Shown here: positions 53,497 through 62,351 of the stretch, piece by piece
Position numbering within the stretch: position 1 is the first letter of the stretch
How the letters are laid out: each line of letters starts with the position of its first letter
From: Metabacillus halosaccharovorans
GTDB lineage: Bacteria > Bacillota > Bacilli > Bacillales > Bacillaceae
Length of the DNA: 64,000 nucleotides
Assembly (NCBI RefSeq): GCF_002019635.1
Contig: NZ_KV917372.1
Location: 682,001-746,000 of the forward strand
Direction of reading: 5' to 3'
Made by a program: the position numbers and the translations under genes
Notes under the pieces: generated by a model
Database searches by the model: none
What the model was told of the DNA's origin: nothing
Seen by the model: only the letters and a program-made list of their open reading frames with translations

Positions 53497-54320
53497 AAGA
53501 CGTTCTAAAAATAGTAGGAATTCCGGAATCTTCCTACCATTACCACATGAAAATGATGATGAAGGAGAATCCCAATCAGGAACTTGAAGAATGTATTCAA
53601 TCCATATTTGAGGATCATGAGGGTAACTATGGGTATCGTCGTATCTATTCGAACTTAAAGCAACGTGGTTTGATAATTAATCACAAGAAGGTACAGCGCA
53701 TAATGAAAAAACTTGGGCTCAAATGTGATAAATTCAGTAGAAAAACACGTAAGTATAGTTCTTATAAAGGAACTGTTGGAACAATTGCCAAGAACCGCAT
53801 TAACCGTCGTTTTCACACAAGTTTGTGTCATCAAAAATTAACAACAGATATCACAGAATTCAAGTGCTCAGATGGTAAACTTTATTTTAATCCAATCATG
53901 GATATGTTCAATAGTGAGATTGTTTCGTATGGGATAGGTATGCGACCAAACTTAGAATTGGCCATAAAACCTCTCGAAGAAGCTTTGGAAATTGTAAAAG
54001 AATCAAAGTACAGAACCACTATTCATTCCGATCAGGGCTGGCATTATCAACATAAGAAATGGACAAAGACCCTAAAGAAACATAAGGTGTTCCAGAGTAT
54101 GTCACGAAAGGGAAACTGTTTAGATAATTCACCGATGGAAAACTTTTTCGGATTAATAAAACAGGAAATGTATTATGGGGAAGCAGCCTGCTCATTTGAA
54201 GAATTAAAAAAGAGAATTGAAGAATATATCATTTATTATAATAACAAGCGCATAAAGCAAAAATTGGCAGGCATGAGTCCGGTTCAATTCCGTATCCATA
54301 CCAGCCAATTAGCCGCTTAA
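53409..54320 (+). CDS. IS3-family transposase OrfB (DDE integrase domain), expressed by frameshift
   Basis: About 303 codons after the shift; the first ATG in this frame is at 53547. HTH_21-like segment GNYGYRRIYSNLKQRG, then the integrase core: TTDITEFKCSDGKLY (first Asp), IHSDQGWHYQHKKW (second Asp) and SRKGNCLDNSPMENFFGLIK (Glu), the DD35E triad. The C-terminus GMSPVQFRIH is the family end. No stop or frameshift disrupts it. Confidence 0.93.
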   Translation, partial: VTSFSDESGRLSRKAQAALSSELKEKFKLKDVLKIVGIPESSYHYHMKMMMKENPNQELEECIQSIFEDHEGNYGYRRIYSNLKQRGLIINHKKVQRIMKKLGLKCDKFSRKTRKYSSYKGTVGTIAKNRINRRFHTSLCHQKLTTDITEFKCSDGKLYFNPIMDMFNSEIVSYGIGMRPNLELAIKPLEEALEIVKESKYRTTIHSDQGWHYQHKKWTKTLKKHKVFQSMSRKGNCLDNSPMENFFGLIKQEMYYGEAACSFEELKKRIEEYIIYYNNKRIKQKLAGMSPVQFRIHTSQLAA

Positions 54321-54490
54321 TATAAAACTCTAACTTTTAGGGGTCACCACAATTGTTAGTTTCCAACAAAATAGTGGTTTTGGATTGGTCTAATGAAAAA
54401 TACAGCAAAAATAAGATCAAAATTCCAATAAAAAACCCTTTATCCTTTTTCATGAAAGATTACGCATAATATATATCAAAACAAGAACAT

Positions 54491-54592
54491 TATTTCTTGT
54501 TATAGCAACGCTTTTCTTATTTTTCAATTTATACATTTGTGACATCATTTGATTAATTTTCTTTTAAGATGGTTTCATTCCCATTTACATCA
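54491..54592 (-). pseudogene. Degenerate second copy of the yneF 3' end
   Basis: About 102 bases match 56761-56864 (end of yneF and its downstream bases) at roughly 90 percent by eye, in the same orientation. On the minus strand it reads [18 protein letters not shown], where yneF has [15 protein letters not shown], so it cannot code. It marks one border of a 2.2-kb stretch that ends in true yneF. Confidence 0.8.
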
Positions 54593-54948
54593 AAACGTTG
54601 ATATAAGGGTTTCTTATAACATTTCCGACCACTTTTCTGATAAGAAAAAAAATATAACATACTGTCATTCTATTTATCCATATTATATAGTAGTTTTCGG
54701 TTGTTTATGCAGCACCATTATTTCTTATACTCTCCAAAAGCCAACAACACCTGTATGGGCTAAGACAGTTATAATAGGAGCAATAGTCTCTAAGTAGCCT
54801 TTTTTATTACGATAAAATTGAAATTTTTAAAATTAAATATTATTCCATATTTTCTACAAAAAGTTATTGTTGGATTTAATAGGAAGTTGTATAATAAACT
54901 CTGTTATTATAAATTTAATAGTATTTTAGTACTAGGACGGAGAGAGAA
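54593..54948. other. Gap of about 350 bases before the TM2 gene
   Basis: A plus-strand frame (to a stop at about 54797) ends in IISYTLQKPTTPVWAKTVII and looks partly protein-like, but its open part runs backward through the yneF remnant and has no ribosome site. It may be a gene remnant. Promoter-like AT-rich DNA follows up to the TM2 gene. Confidence 0.35.
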
Positions 54949-55266
54949 ATGAGTCAGAATATCCATTTAAAACAGAATCTTGATCAACAACAACAAGCAA
55001 TTTTAGCATCAGAGTTTGACAAAAGAAAAAAATCAAAAGTCGTTACCTTCTTATTATGGTTTTTCCTAGGCACATTCGGAGCACATCGCTTCTATACAGG
55101 TCAAACTGGTTATGCTATTGCAATGTTACTTTTAGGATGGGCAACACTAGGAATTTGGCCATTAATTGATGGAATTGTTTGTCTAGTCAGCAAAGTTGAT
55201 AGTATCAACGAAGAAATCGAAAGAGATATTATCGCACAACTTTCAACAATCAATAAGGCAGGATAA
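54949..55266 (+). CDS. TM2-domain membrane protein
   Basis: 105 residues. The TM2 domain is clear: FLLWFFLGTFGAHRFYTGQT (first helix and the conserved DRF-like loop, here GAHRFY), then GYAIAMLLLGWATLGIWPLI and DGIVCL. A charged N-terminal cytoplasmic part of about 30 residues (QQQQ) precedes it. GGACGGAGAG precedes the ATG. A terminator (55273-55304) follows. It is inside the insert between the yneF remnant and yneF. Confidence 0.88.
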   Translation: MSQNIHLKQNLDQQQQAILASEFDKRKKSKVVTFLLWFFLGTFGAHRFYTGQTGYAIAMLLLGWATLGIWPLIDGIVCLVSKVDSINEEIERDIIAQLSTINKAG

Positions 55267-55272
55267 GTTTTT

Positions 55273-55304
55273 AACACACGATTTAACAAGTCGTGTGTTT
55301 TTTT
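55273..55304 (+). terminator. Terminator of the TM2 gene
   Basis: AACACACGA pairs with TCGTGTGTT and is followed by eight T. Confidence 0.88.
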
Positions 55305-55561
55305 ATTCCCTTCATAAATAATATCCCACCCTTAATACAATTAGGAAACATTACTCATGAAATAGTCCATAAAGTAATTATAAGTTAGGATTCAGCAAAA
55401 GTTAGCATAGTGGCCTAAATGGCTCAACTTCCTAAATCATGTGAACATTTTGTTAAAAATTTCCTTCCCCTGATTTTCGACAACAAAATCAATCTCAATA
55501 TTTTACAATCAGATAGTGTTTTTTAATCAACACAATATTCAAAAGTGAGGATGGTTTGCAA

Positions 55562-55696
55562 ATGAAAAAATTTGTCTTTACGATTGACTCCGATGAGGTT
55601 GTAATTTATGCAAATGGTATTCTTAATGCTTCTGCTGAGATAATAAGAATCGCAGATAGTAAATCAAAAATTAAATTTATAGGTGTTAGATATTAA
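55562..55696 (+). CDS. Small protein, 44 residues, unknown
   Basis: MKKFVFTIDSDEVVIYANGI..., short beta-like segments and no hydrophobic helix. GAGGATGG precedes the ATG. No family recognised. The preceding 295 bases (55267-55561) hold only the TM2 terminator and AT-rich sequence with nothing else that I can support. Confidence 0.5.
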   Translation: MKKFVFTIDSDEVVIYANGILNASAEIIRIADSKSKIKFIGVRY

Positions 55697-55855
55697 AAAT
55701 ATTAATTGAATCGCTTTGGGCACATAGACTACAAACACTGTGTGCCTATTCCTCTGTAAACAAATTATCTCAACTAAAATTAGCCCTTTCCATTTTTTCT
55801 CATGACATAAATTTACAGATGATTCAATCAAAATAAATACACCCTAATTTGGGTG

Positions 55856-56152
55856 TTAAATAGCTCTTATAAAATTTTTATAAGTATATGTTTCTTTACC
55901 TTCAATTCCATTTTGATTTTTAAAAATGATTTGAGATCGCACAATATTCTCATCATAAGAATACACTAAATATCCTCTGGTTTTCCCACTTGGTAATACC
56001 TCAACTAGATCAAATTCCGGGTTAACCTCAGATATATCTTCAAAACGATTAATAAACCTTTCTTCTATTACTTTTAAATCCCTATCTTATAACCTTATAG
56101 GTGGAAATAATCTTAAATCAAGAATAAGAGTAAATAAGACTTTTTTCATCAT
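55856..56152 (-). pseudogene. Small exported-protein gene with an in-frame stop
   Basis: One continuous minus-strand frame of 99 codons: MMKKVLFTLILDLRLFPPIR (degraded signal-peptide-like start), TAA at 56087-56089, then DRDLKVIEERFINRFEDISE...FIRAI to a normal stop that overlaps a terminator hairpin (ACACCC/GGGTGT, 55839-55856). The long second part without stops suggests recent decay. GGGGAAT precedes the start. No family recognised. Confidence 0.5.
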
Positions 56153-56280
56153 TATTCCCCTCTTTATGTAAAGACATTGATAATTATACAAGAAGTAAAT
56201 TTTTGTATAGTTTTGATTACTTATAAACGTGGATTTAAATGCTAAAATACACCTTTAATCATGACTAAGAGATGTAAGCA

Positions 56281-56448
56281 GTGAAAGACAACAACGAGTC
56301 AACAACTCAGAAGTATAAGATTAACCAATGCTCAACTATAGGTACGAATGGTATTAATATCACATGGTTCTTTACTGATATTCCAGAAGATGATCGTATG
56401 TCTAGGGAAATATTTAAGGACCTTCTTATTAAAGAAATTATGAGATAA
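56281..56448 (+). CDS. Small protein, 55 residues, unknown
   Basis: GTG start; the sequence has ITWFFTDIPEDDRMSREIFK followed by DLLIKEIMR, a coding-like composition with a helical C-terminus. The ribosome site is weak (AAGAGATG). No family recognised. It lies in the insert region between the pseudogene and yneF. Confidence 0.45.
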   Translation: MKDNNESTTQKYKINQCSTIGTNGINITWFFTDIPEDDRMSREIFKDLLIKEIMR

Positions 56449-56787
56449 AACACTTACTTTTTGATCTTAGGTCTTTTCATAATTACTCTTTTTTTCAACA
56501 AGGAAAATTCTAATTTGTTTTAACTGCTGACGTTTGTTTATCATATTCTTTTTGGTTTAACCTTTAGCAAAAAAATGATAAAGATACTCTTCATATACAT
56601 CTTCTAATAACACAAAAAAACACCTTCCTGATTAATCTATCATCAGAAAGGTGCTCGAATCCATGCTATAAGAAAGATAAAGCAATCTATTTTAAAAATC
56701 CAGAAGAAAGATTCACCCAAAAAGGTTTTTTAACTTAGGATTTTAAATTATATAATCGCATATTATCTTGTTATACCAACGCTTTTC
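56449..56787. other. Gap of about 340 bases downstream of yneF
   Basis: It contains a strong leftward terminator (56614-56653) and the yneF 3' flank that is also found at 54491-54592. No gene is seen. Confidence 0.5.
56614..56653 (-). terminator. Leftward terminator downstream of yneF
   Basis: CACCTTTCTGAT pairs with ATCAGGAAGGTG on the minus strand and is followed by seven T. Confidence 0.85.
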
Positions 56788-57006
56788 TTATTTTTGCATT
56801 TTATTCATTTGCGACATCATTTGATTAATTTTCTTTTGGGATGGTTTCATTCCCATTTGCATCATCATCATTTTTAGCATTTGTTCGTTAATTGGTGGAT
56901 TTTTCTTCAGGTAATTCATCATATATTTACGCGCAATGAAAAATCCTAGTGCAACTCCAGCAAGTAGAGCTAGAATGCCTACTAGAATAACAACCCATAA
57001 TTCCAT
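56788..57006 (-). CDS. yneF: UPF0154 membrane protein YneF
   Basis: 72 residues. One N-terminal helix ([21 protein letters not shown]) followed by [20 protein letters not shown] and the Met/Gln-rich end [20 protein letters not shown], the typical UPF0154 sequence. AGGAGG precedes the ATG. Function unknown. Order sirA-yneF is as in B. subtilis. A degenerate copy of its end is at 54491-54592. Confidence 0.93.
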   Translation of the reverse strand: MELWVVILVGILALLAGVALGFFIARKYMMNYLKKNPPINEQMLKMMMMQMGMKPSQKKINQMMSQMNKMQK

Positions 57007-57092
57007 TGGTTTTCCTCCTTCATGTTGTCTATCTTACAGTGTACTAAATCAATAGCTATTATACAACATTTGAACTATAATTTCTCTATTTT

Positions 57093-57542
57093 TCAGCCAA
57101 AATTTCTTTCTTTTATAGGGTTTAACCAACCATATCTTTCACCTTTAAAATCCATTGCTAAAAAACAAGGATCAAACTTTCTTAATACTTCAAAAAATAT
57201 CGTCTCTGCTTCAAAACTTCCATCAGAAGAAAGTTCAAGATGCCGGTTTTTTACAATGAGGGTAGCGTTTCCGACATTTCCTTTTAATGCAATCTTATGT
57301 ATATGATGGAACATTTGATAATCTGTACGTTTTGATAAATGAGTTCCTAGTAATTGATGTATAAATAAAGCTGGTACTGGTTTAGAAATATACTGAATTT
57401 GTTTTTCAATTGTACTTCCATGAGCTGAACGAGCTGTTGTCCAGTGAAAGTCTTGAAACAGATGGTAGATTTTAGATTCCCGTCCAAAATAGTGACTTGC
57501 AAACTCTTCTTCTATTAAATAAATATAATAGTGTCTCACCAT
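57093..57542 (-). CDS. sirA: Sporulation inhibitor of replication SirA
   Basis: 149 residues from the ATG at 57542 (GGGGAGAG upstream; an in-frame ATG at 57560 precedes that site), almost the length of B. subtilis SirA/YneE. HYYIYLIEEEFASHYFGRES and the C-terminal FDPCFLAMDFKGERYGWLNP fit the family. It binds DnaA domain I and blocks new rounds of replication when Spo0A-P rises. Confidence 0.88.
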   Translation of the reverse strand: MVRHYYIYLIEEEFASHYFGRESKIYHLFQDFHWTTARSAHGSTIEKQIQYISKPVPALFIHQLLGTHLSKRTDYQMFHHIHKIALKGNVGNATLIVKNRHLELSSDGSFEAETIFFEVLRKFDPCFLAMDFKGERYGWLNPIKERNFG

Positions 57543-57710
57543 TTCACTCTCCCCAACCATTCTATTTCTCTAATTATATAAGAAGTCAAAAGAAATAATT
57601 GTCTTAAACTGGAGAGAGAAGCCACTATTTTTGTCGAACAGTTCTAGTTAGAATCTGGTTAAACTCATTTTCAATAAGAAATAGGAGGAATAATAGTCCT
57701 CCTCCTGTTT

Positions 57711-57944
57711 TTAGTGAAGATCTTTCCTTCTCTCATTTTTGATTTTTTGAGGTGTTACATCATTCCCATTTGGATCAACAACTGTAACTCCTTTAAGTGT
57801 AGTTTTCATAGAAGAGCGAAAAGCATCTAAATATTCCCTACGTAAAGCCTGTTGTTCAACTTTTTCTTTATCTGTTAAGCCTTCTGTCTTTGATTTCTTA
57901 GATAATTTGTTTATTCGATCTATTTTAGATTTTGGTAACATCAT
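57711..57944 (-). CDS. ynzC: DUF896 protein YnzC
   Basis: 77 residues from the ATG at 57944 with GAGGAG upstream. SKIDRINKLSKKSKTEGLTD and EKVEQQALRREYLDAFRSSM are the two-helix bundle of DUF896; the C-terminus (DPNGNDVTPQKIKNERRKDL) is the usual tail. In B. subtilis it belongs to the SOS-controlled yneA-yneB-ynzC operon, same order here. tkt, expected next, is absent. Confidence 0.92.
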   Translation of the reverse strand: MMLPKSKIDRINKLSKKSKTEGLTDKEKVEQQALRREYLDAFRSSMKTTLKGVTVVDPNGNDVTPQKIKNERRKDLH

Positions 57945-58060
57945 TTTACTCCTCACATTATTAGTATATACTTTGTACATTGTGTAAATAGTTATAGAAT
58001 ATAAGCATTGCCACAAATGTCATCATACTAAATAGAGAAAAAAATAACAACTTTCTAAAC

Positions 58061-59069
<1,009 letters not shown>

Positions 59070-59083
59070 AATAACACCCCGTA

Positions 59084-59162
59084 AGAATATTTGTTCGTAT
59101 TTATATTTTAAGTATAGTGCGAACAACTGTTCTAGTCAAGCGTTTTTTCGAACTTATGTTTG
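59084..59162. promoter_or_regulatory. Three LexA operators between yneA and lexA
   Basis: AGAATATTTGTTCG (59084-59097), CGAACAACTGTTCT (59120-59133) and CGAACTTATGTTTG (59149-59162) each fit the Gram-positive SOS box CGAACNNNNGTTCG with one or two changes. They control both divergent genes. Confidence 0.88.
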
Positions 59163-59223
59163 TATATATAGGTAAATGATGCTATAATAAACATAAATTA
59201 GAGGATCCGAGGTGTCACAGAGG

Positions 59224-59844
59224 ATGACAAAACTATCAAAAAGACAACAAGATATTTTAAGCTTCATAAAAGATGAGGTCCAAAAGAAAGGATATCCACC
59301 TTCTGTCCGGGAAATCGGTGAAGCTGTAGGTCTGGCATCAAGTTCAACTGTCCATGGACATTTAGCTAGATTAGAATCCAAAGGATTAATTAGAAGGGAC
59401 CCAACAAAACCTAGAGCAATTGAGATTTTAGAAGAAGAAACACCCCATATTCCAAAGAGTAACGTGGTAAATGTTCCGGTTATCGGAAAAGTCACTGCAG
59501 GGCTTCCTATTACTGCTATCGAAAATGTAGAAGAGTATTTCCCTTTACCAGATCGCTATATTTCTGAAGATGAACATGTCTTTATGCTAGAAATAATGGG
59601 TGAAAGTATGATTGAAGCCGGTATCTTAGATGGCGACTTAGTGATTGTTCGCCAGCAACAGACCGCAAACAATGGTGATATTGTTGTTGCTATGACAGAA
59701 GACGACGAAGCGACGTGTAAGAGATTTTTCAAAGAAAAAGATTATATTCGTCTGCAACCTGAAAACTCTACTATGGAACCTATCATTTTACGAAATGTTA
59801 GTATCTTAGGTAAAGTAATTGGCGTTTATCGTACAGTACACTAG
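59224..59844 (+). CDS. lexA: SOS repressor LexA
   Basis: 206 residues from the ATG at 59224 (GAGGTG nine bases upstream; a GTG at 59212 lies on that site). N-terminal winged helix ([39 protein letters not shown]), the cleavage site VTAGLPIT (Ala-Gly), the catalytic Ser in [14 protein letters not shown] and the Lys in EATCKRFF. RecA-stimulated self-cleavage relieves repression of yneA and the rest of the SOS regulon. Confidence 0.97.
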   Translation: MTKLSKRQQDILSFIKDEVQKKGYPPSVREIGEAVGLASSSTVHGHLARLESKGLIRRDPTKPRAIEILEEETPHIPKSNVVNVPVIGKVTAGLPITAIENVEEYFPLPDRYISEDEHVFMLEIMGESMIEAGILDGDLVIVRQQQTANNGDIVVAMTEDDEATCKRFFKEKDYIRLQPENSTMEPIILRNVSILGKVIGVYRTVH

Positions 59845-59846
59845 GC

Positions 59847-59872
59847 TTATCTTAAATGATAAGCTTTTTCTT
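59847..59872 (+). terminator. Terminator of lexA
   Basis: GGCTTATC pairs with GATAAGCT and is followed by TTTTTC. Confidence 0.8.
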
Positions 59873-59888
59873 GTTTTAATATAAAAAC

Positions 59889-59921
59889 AAAAAAGCCTCA
59901 ACAAATTGGCGAGGCTTTTTC
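59889..59921. terminator. Bidirectional terminator between lexA and the glnA end
   Basis: AAAAAGCCTC pairs with GAGGCTTTTT. Confidence 0.88.
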
Positions 59922-59928
59922 TATTCTA

Positions 59929-59985
59929 TTAATACATTGACATGTATTGTTCTCTTTCCCATGGGTGTACTTGAGTACGGAACAT
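59929..59985 (-). pseudogene. glnA: 3'-terminal fragment of glnA; probable phage attachment site
   Basis: On the minus strand the bases code MFRTQVHPWEREQYMSMY and a stop, which is the C-terminus of Gram-positive glutamine synthetase. Right before the Met the frame reads Ile and then a stop, so homology breaks at 59985/59986. glnA follows lexA convergently in B. subtilis, so the place is right. The rest of the gene must lie elsewhere; the neighbouring DNA becomes phage-like. Confidence 0.8.
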
Positions 59986-60200
59986 AATTTATATCTAAAA
60001 TACACTATATAGAGATATCTATATAATAGTAGAAACTCGGATTTTATTGATAAAAAATCATCTATTCGAAAATGGGATATAAATAAAAGTGAATGGTTTT
60101 TGGTCATTGTTTGGTCTCGATTTTGGTCAGTCTAACCGATTACAAAATGGTGCCACTTTCCATTGGACGCATTACAAGTAAAGCCCGGGGGAATGCAGAA
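59986..60200. other. First bases of the inserted element
   Basis: No gene is seen. Short AT-rich inverted repeats (TATATAGAGATATCTATATA, around 60006-60026) and a doubled TTGGTC/TTTTGGTCA motif (60096-60130) occur, which may be integrase arm sites or a promoter region. Confidence 0.4.
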
Positions 60201-60410
60201 ATGAATAAAAAAAAATATATATTTGTTTGGCTTTTGGTTAAAGTTACACTTGTTTTATTTACATTATTTTGCGGCTTAACAGTTTGGGCTTTGTTCCAAC
60301 ATGAAGCGTATGAAGTTTCCTCTGTATTTTTTATTTTGTGGTTAACTTTCGTTTTATTTATAAATTTCAAGGAGCATGAATATTTCAAAATCAAAAGCCC
60401 CTCCAATTAA
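60201..60410 (+). CDS. Small membrane protein, 69 residues
   Basis: Two hydrophobic helices (IFVWLLVKVTLVLFTLFCGL and VSSVFFILWLTFVLFINF) joined by a short loop. The ATG at 60201 follows GGGGGAATG. The last codons form the left arm of a terminator (about 60390-60422, AAAAGCCC/GGGCTTTT), a compact arrangement that supports this as a gene. No family recognised; the first gene inside the presumed prophage end. Confidence 0.6.
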   Translation: MNKKKYIFVWLLVKVTLVLFTLFCGLTVWALFQHEAYEVSSVFFILWLTFVLFINFKEHEYFKIKSPSN

Positions 60411-60578
60411 GGAAGGGCTTTTTGTTTTGGCTCTGTTTGATTTTCTTGTTAAACTAACTAGCAAATTTTTTTAACAAATATGGTATATTTTTTAACCACT
60501 TCACTCAAAATATACTGAAAAGAATATGTATAAGTATCTAATTTGTTCGTAAGAAAAAATAAATAAAAAGGTGAGTTA

Positions 60579-61058
60579 ATGGAATTCATGAAGTATGAAG
60601 GTGAATGGTATGTCTGGATATTAGTAATAATTTCGGTATTTTCTGTATTACTTATGCCTAAAAAAAATTTAACATGGGTGGGAATATTTATTACTTTTGG
60701 AGTATCAGGGCACATAACTTGGTTGTCCGATTCCATTGTAGGGGGTGCAATAGACTTATTCGACCTAGCAAAGAAAAACAGTATCGAACTTAGTGATGCT
60801 TTTTTAATTAGCTTCGTTCCTCCATGTATATCGACTATTTATGTTAATTTCTATACCCCCCAGAAAAAGTGGGCTTTTGCATTAATTTTCACATTGTTGT
60901 CTTTTGTTTTGGAAATAGGCTTAGTTAAATTCGGATACATGGAAAATAAAAATTGGGAAACACTATATGGAATACCTGTTTATTTTATATTTTATAGATT
61001 CTTTTTTCCTTGGTTTTTAGGGTTACTTTCAAAAAAGAAAGTCAAAATAGATTCTTGA
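60579..61058 (+). CDS. Polytopic membrane protein, CBO0543-like
   Basis: 159 residues with four to five hydrophobic segments and the ending WETLYGIPVYFIFYRFFFPW, like CBO0543-family proteins. A ribosome site AAAAGGTGAG lies before the ATG. It is the second member of this poorly known family in the window (see 31430). It sits at the prophage end, opposite in direction to the lysis genes, a usual place for cargo ('moron') genes. Confidence 0.65.
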   Translation: MEFMKYEGEWYVWILVIISVFSVLLMPKKNLTWVGIFITFGVSGHITWLSDSIVGGAIDLFDLAKKNSIELSDAFLISFVPPCISTIYVNFYTPQKKWAFALIFTLLSFVLEIGLVKFGYMENKNWETLYGIPVYFIFYRFFFPWFLGLLSKKKVKIDS

Positions 61059-61085
61059 ACAAACGTGTGCTTTAATAAACAAGAA

Positions 61086-61112
61086 AAAAAAGGACTAATT
61101 GAGTCCTTTTTC
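61086..61112. terminator. Convergent terminator at the prophage end
   Basis: AAAAAGGACT pairs with AGTCCTTTTT between the membrane-protein gene and the endolysin. Confidence 0.85.
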
Positions 61113-61147
61113 TATTAAATATCAAGATTAAAATATAACAAAACAAT

Positions 61148-62128
61148 TTATTTAAATAATGTTTCGAAAGTATTCTTACCACATATACCATCGACAGTTA
61201 AATTCTTATCTCCCTGAAATGTTCTCACTGCATAATAACATCCATTCCCAAAGATTCCATCAAAACCTTTAGGATCATAACCTAAGCAATATAGCATTCC
61301 TTGGATAATTCTTGTTATATCCCCTACTGCACCTCTTGACACTGTACGAATTTCAGACTTTGTCTTTGAACCCCATATACCGTCGATAACTAACTTTGCT
61401 CTAAATTGAAGGTTTAACTCAGTTTGTAGCCCTTTAATTGCTGCTTTTTTTGTTTTCGCACCAAATAGACCATCAACTACTAATTCAGTACGATAGTTAT
61501 TATTTAACCATTTTTGAAAATTATCGATATATCCTTTTTTATCTGTTATTGTAGGATTTTTAACGACTTCGGATTTTACTTGCTCTTTTCGATTAATCGT
61601 TTTACTGCTGCCGTTCATTGTTTTCACAACATCATTAATGAATTGATCCCAAGTGATACCATGTTTATTTAAAGCATTATGTGGATCACTTCTGCGCTGT
61701 GGATCAAGTGTCGCATGTGCAACAATTTCTTTCTTTGGATCTAAATCAAACTTTTTACAAAGGTATGCGTGATACCATACATATCGCTTATAAGCTTCTC
61801 CAAAGTTAATACTACCACCATAGCAAAGCTCTGTACCAATCATACAATCATTGGCATCATCACCAAATAAACGGTTGTCATTCGGCTTAGTATATCGAAC
61901 ATGCCATGCTTTTTCATTAAGTGGAACAATCTCTAAAATATATTTATCATCGATGAAAGTATGTGCGCTTGCTGAAGGTTGATGATTATTAAAATAATCC
62001 CTATTATTATAAGCTGTACTTCCGGGGTTTCCGGTATCGTGAGCGACTGCTGCTCTAACCTTTTCGATTTTTTGACCACTTCTCGCTTTACCTTTTTTTA
62101 TATAATCTCTAGTAATTTGATAAGACAT
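61148..62128 (-). CDS. Phage endolysin: N-acetylmuramoyl-L-alanine amidase with wall-binding repeats
   Basis: 326 residues. Amidase_2 domain (1-160): AAVAHDTGNPGSTA (Zn His), ASAHTFIDD and HATLDPQRRSDPH (second His and Asp). Two to three PG_binding_1-like repeats follow (VDGLFGAKTKKAAI, IDGIWGSKTKSEI, FDGIFGNGCYYAVR). It cuts the amide between MurNAc and the stem peptide. The ATG overlaps the holin stop (TGATG), with GGGAGG inside the holin end. Closest in type to PlyB/XlyA-like Bacillus endolysins. Confidence 0.92.
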   Translation of the reverse strand: MSYQITRDYIKKGKARSGQKIEKVRAAVAHDTGNPGSTAYNNRDYFNNHQPSASAHTFIDDKYILEIVPLNEKAWHVRYTKPNDNRLFGDDANDCMIGTELCYGGSINFGEAYKRYVWYHAYLCKKFDLDPKKEIVAHATLDPQRRSDPHNALNKHGITWDQFINDVVKTMNGSSKTINRKEQVKSEVVKNPTITDKKGYIDNFQKWLNNNYRTELVVDGLFGAKTKKAAIKGLQTELNLQFRAKLVIDGIWGSKTKSEIRTVSRGAVGDITRIIQGMLYCLGYDPKGFDGIFGNGCYYAVRTFQGDKNLTVDGICGKNTFETLFK

Positions 62129-62349
62129 CACTCATTACCTCCCTTTTTATCTTTCAATCTTTCTTTTACATTTGTGTTCTTCCAAACTGCATATATATTA
62201 ATAGCCAAAGCTATTGTAGCTGCTACCAGAACAACAAAAGCATCAATGCTTTCCTGTGTAAACCATTCAAAAGAAATTCCAATTGTTCCAAAGAACATTA
62301 ATAAAGCTGTTAAAAATCCACCTAATAAAGTAGCAATATCCTTTTTCAT
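62128..62349 (-). CDS. Phage holin
   Basis: 73 residues with two hydrophobic helices (IATLLGGFLTALLMFFGTIG and DAFVVLVAATIALAINIYAV) and a Lys-rich end (KERLKDKKGG), like class II holins of the SPP1/phi29 type. One-base overlap with the endolysin shows the lysis cassette. Confidence 0.87.
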   Translation of the reverse strand: MKKDIATLLGGFLTALLMFFGTIGISFEWFTQESIDAFVVLVAATIALAINIYAVWKNTNVKERLKDKKGGNE

Positions 62350-62351
62350 AT

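Larger units (their letters stand above)
52875..54351 (+). mobile_element. IS3-family insertion sequence, complete (1477 bp)
   Basis: Imperfect terminal inverted repeats: the left end TGAACTGCACCCCAAAAGTT and the right end (inward) TGTGGTGACCCCTAAAAGTT, with one gap. Three-base direct repeats ATT flank it (52872-52874 and 54352-54354). It carries orfA and orfB in the overlapping frames usual for the family, with an intact frameshift site and an intact DDE domain, so it looks recently active. Confidence 0.93.
52800..54453 (-). pseudogene. Small membrane-protein ORF interrupted by the IS3 element
   Basis: On the minus strand an ATG at 54453 opens MKKDKGFFIGILILFLLYFS... for 34 codons up to the IS right end. 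After removal of the IS and one ATT repeat, the frame goes on without a break (NNKVVFIVPVFLLLNIILIH...) to a TAA at 52800-52802. The joined protein has 57 residues and two hydrophobic segments, one from each side. The continued frame and matching hydrophobic character argue for a true interrupted gene; the lack of a clear ribosome site argues for caution. Confidence 0.55.

Noticed and set aside
52858-54380. AAAACCAC/GTGGTTTT inverted repeat flanking the IS, first read as a terminator target
   Set aside because: The bases are explained by the interrupted small membrane-protein frame; the pairing has several mismatches and no T run.
54549-54797. 82-codon plus-strand frame, partly protein-like at its end
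   Set aside because: It begins in the antisense of the yneF remnant and has no ribosome site; kept only as a note in the gap entry.
59898-60107. 69-codon minus-strand frame near the glnA end
   Set aside because: It is out of phase with the clear GlnA C-terminal sequence and crosses the attachment border; no ribosome site.
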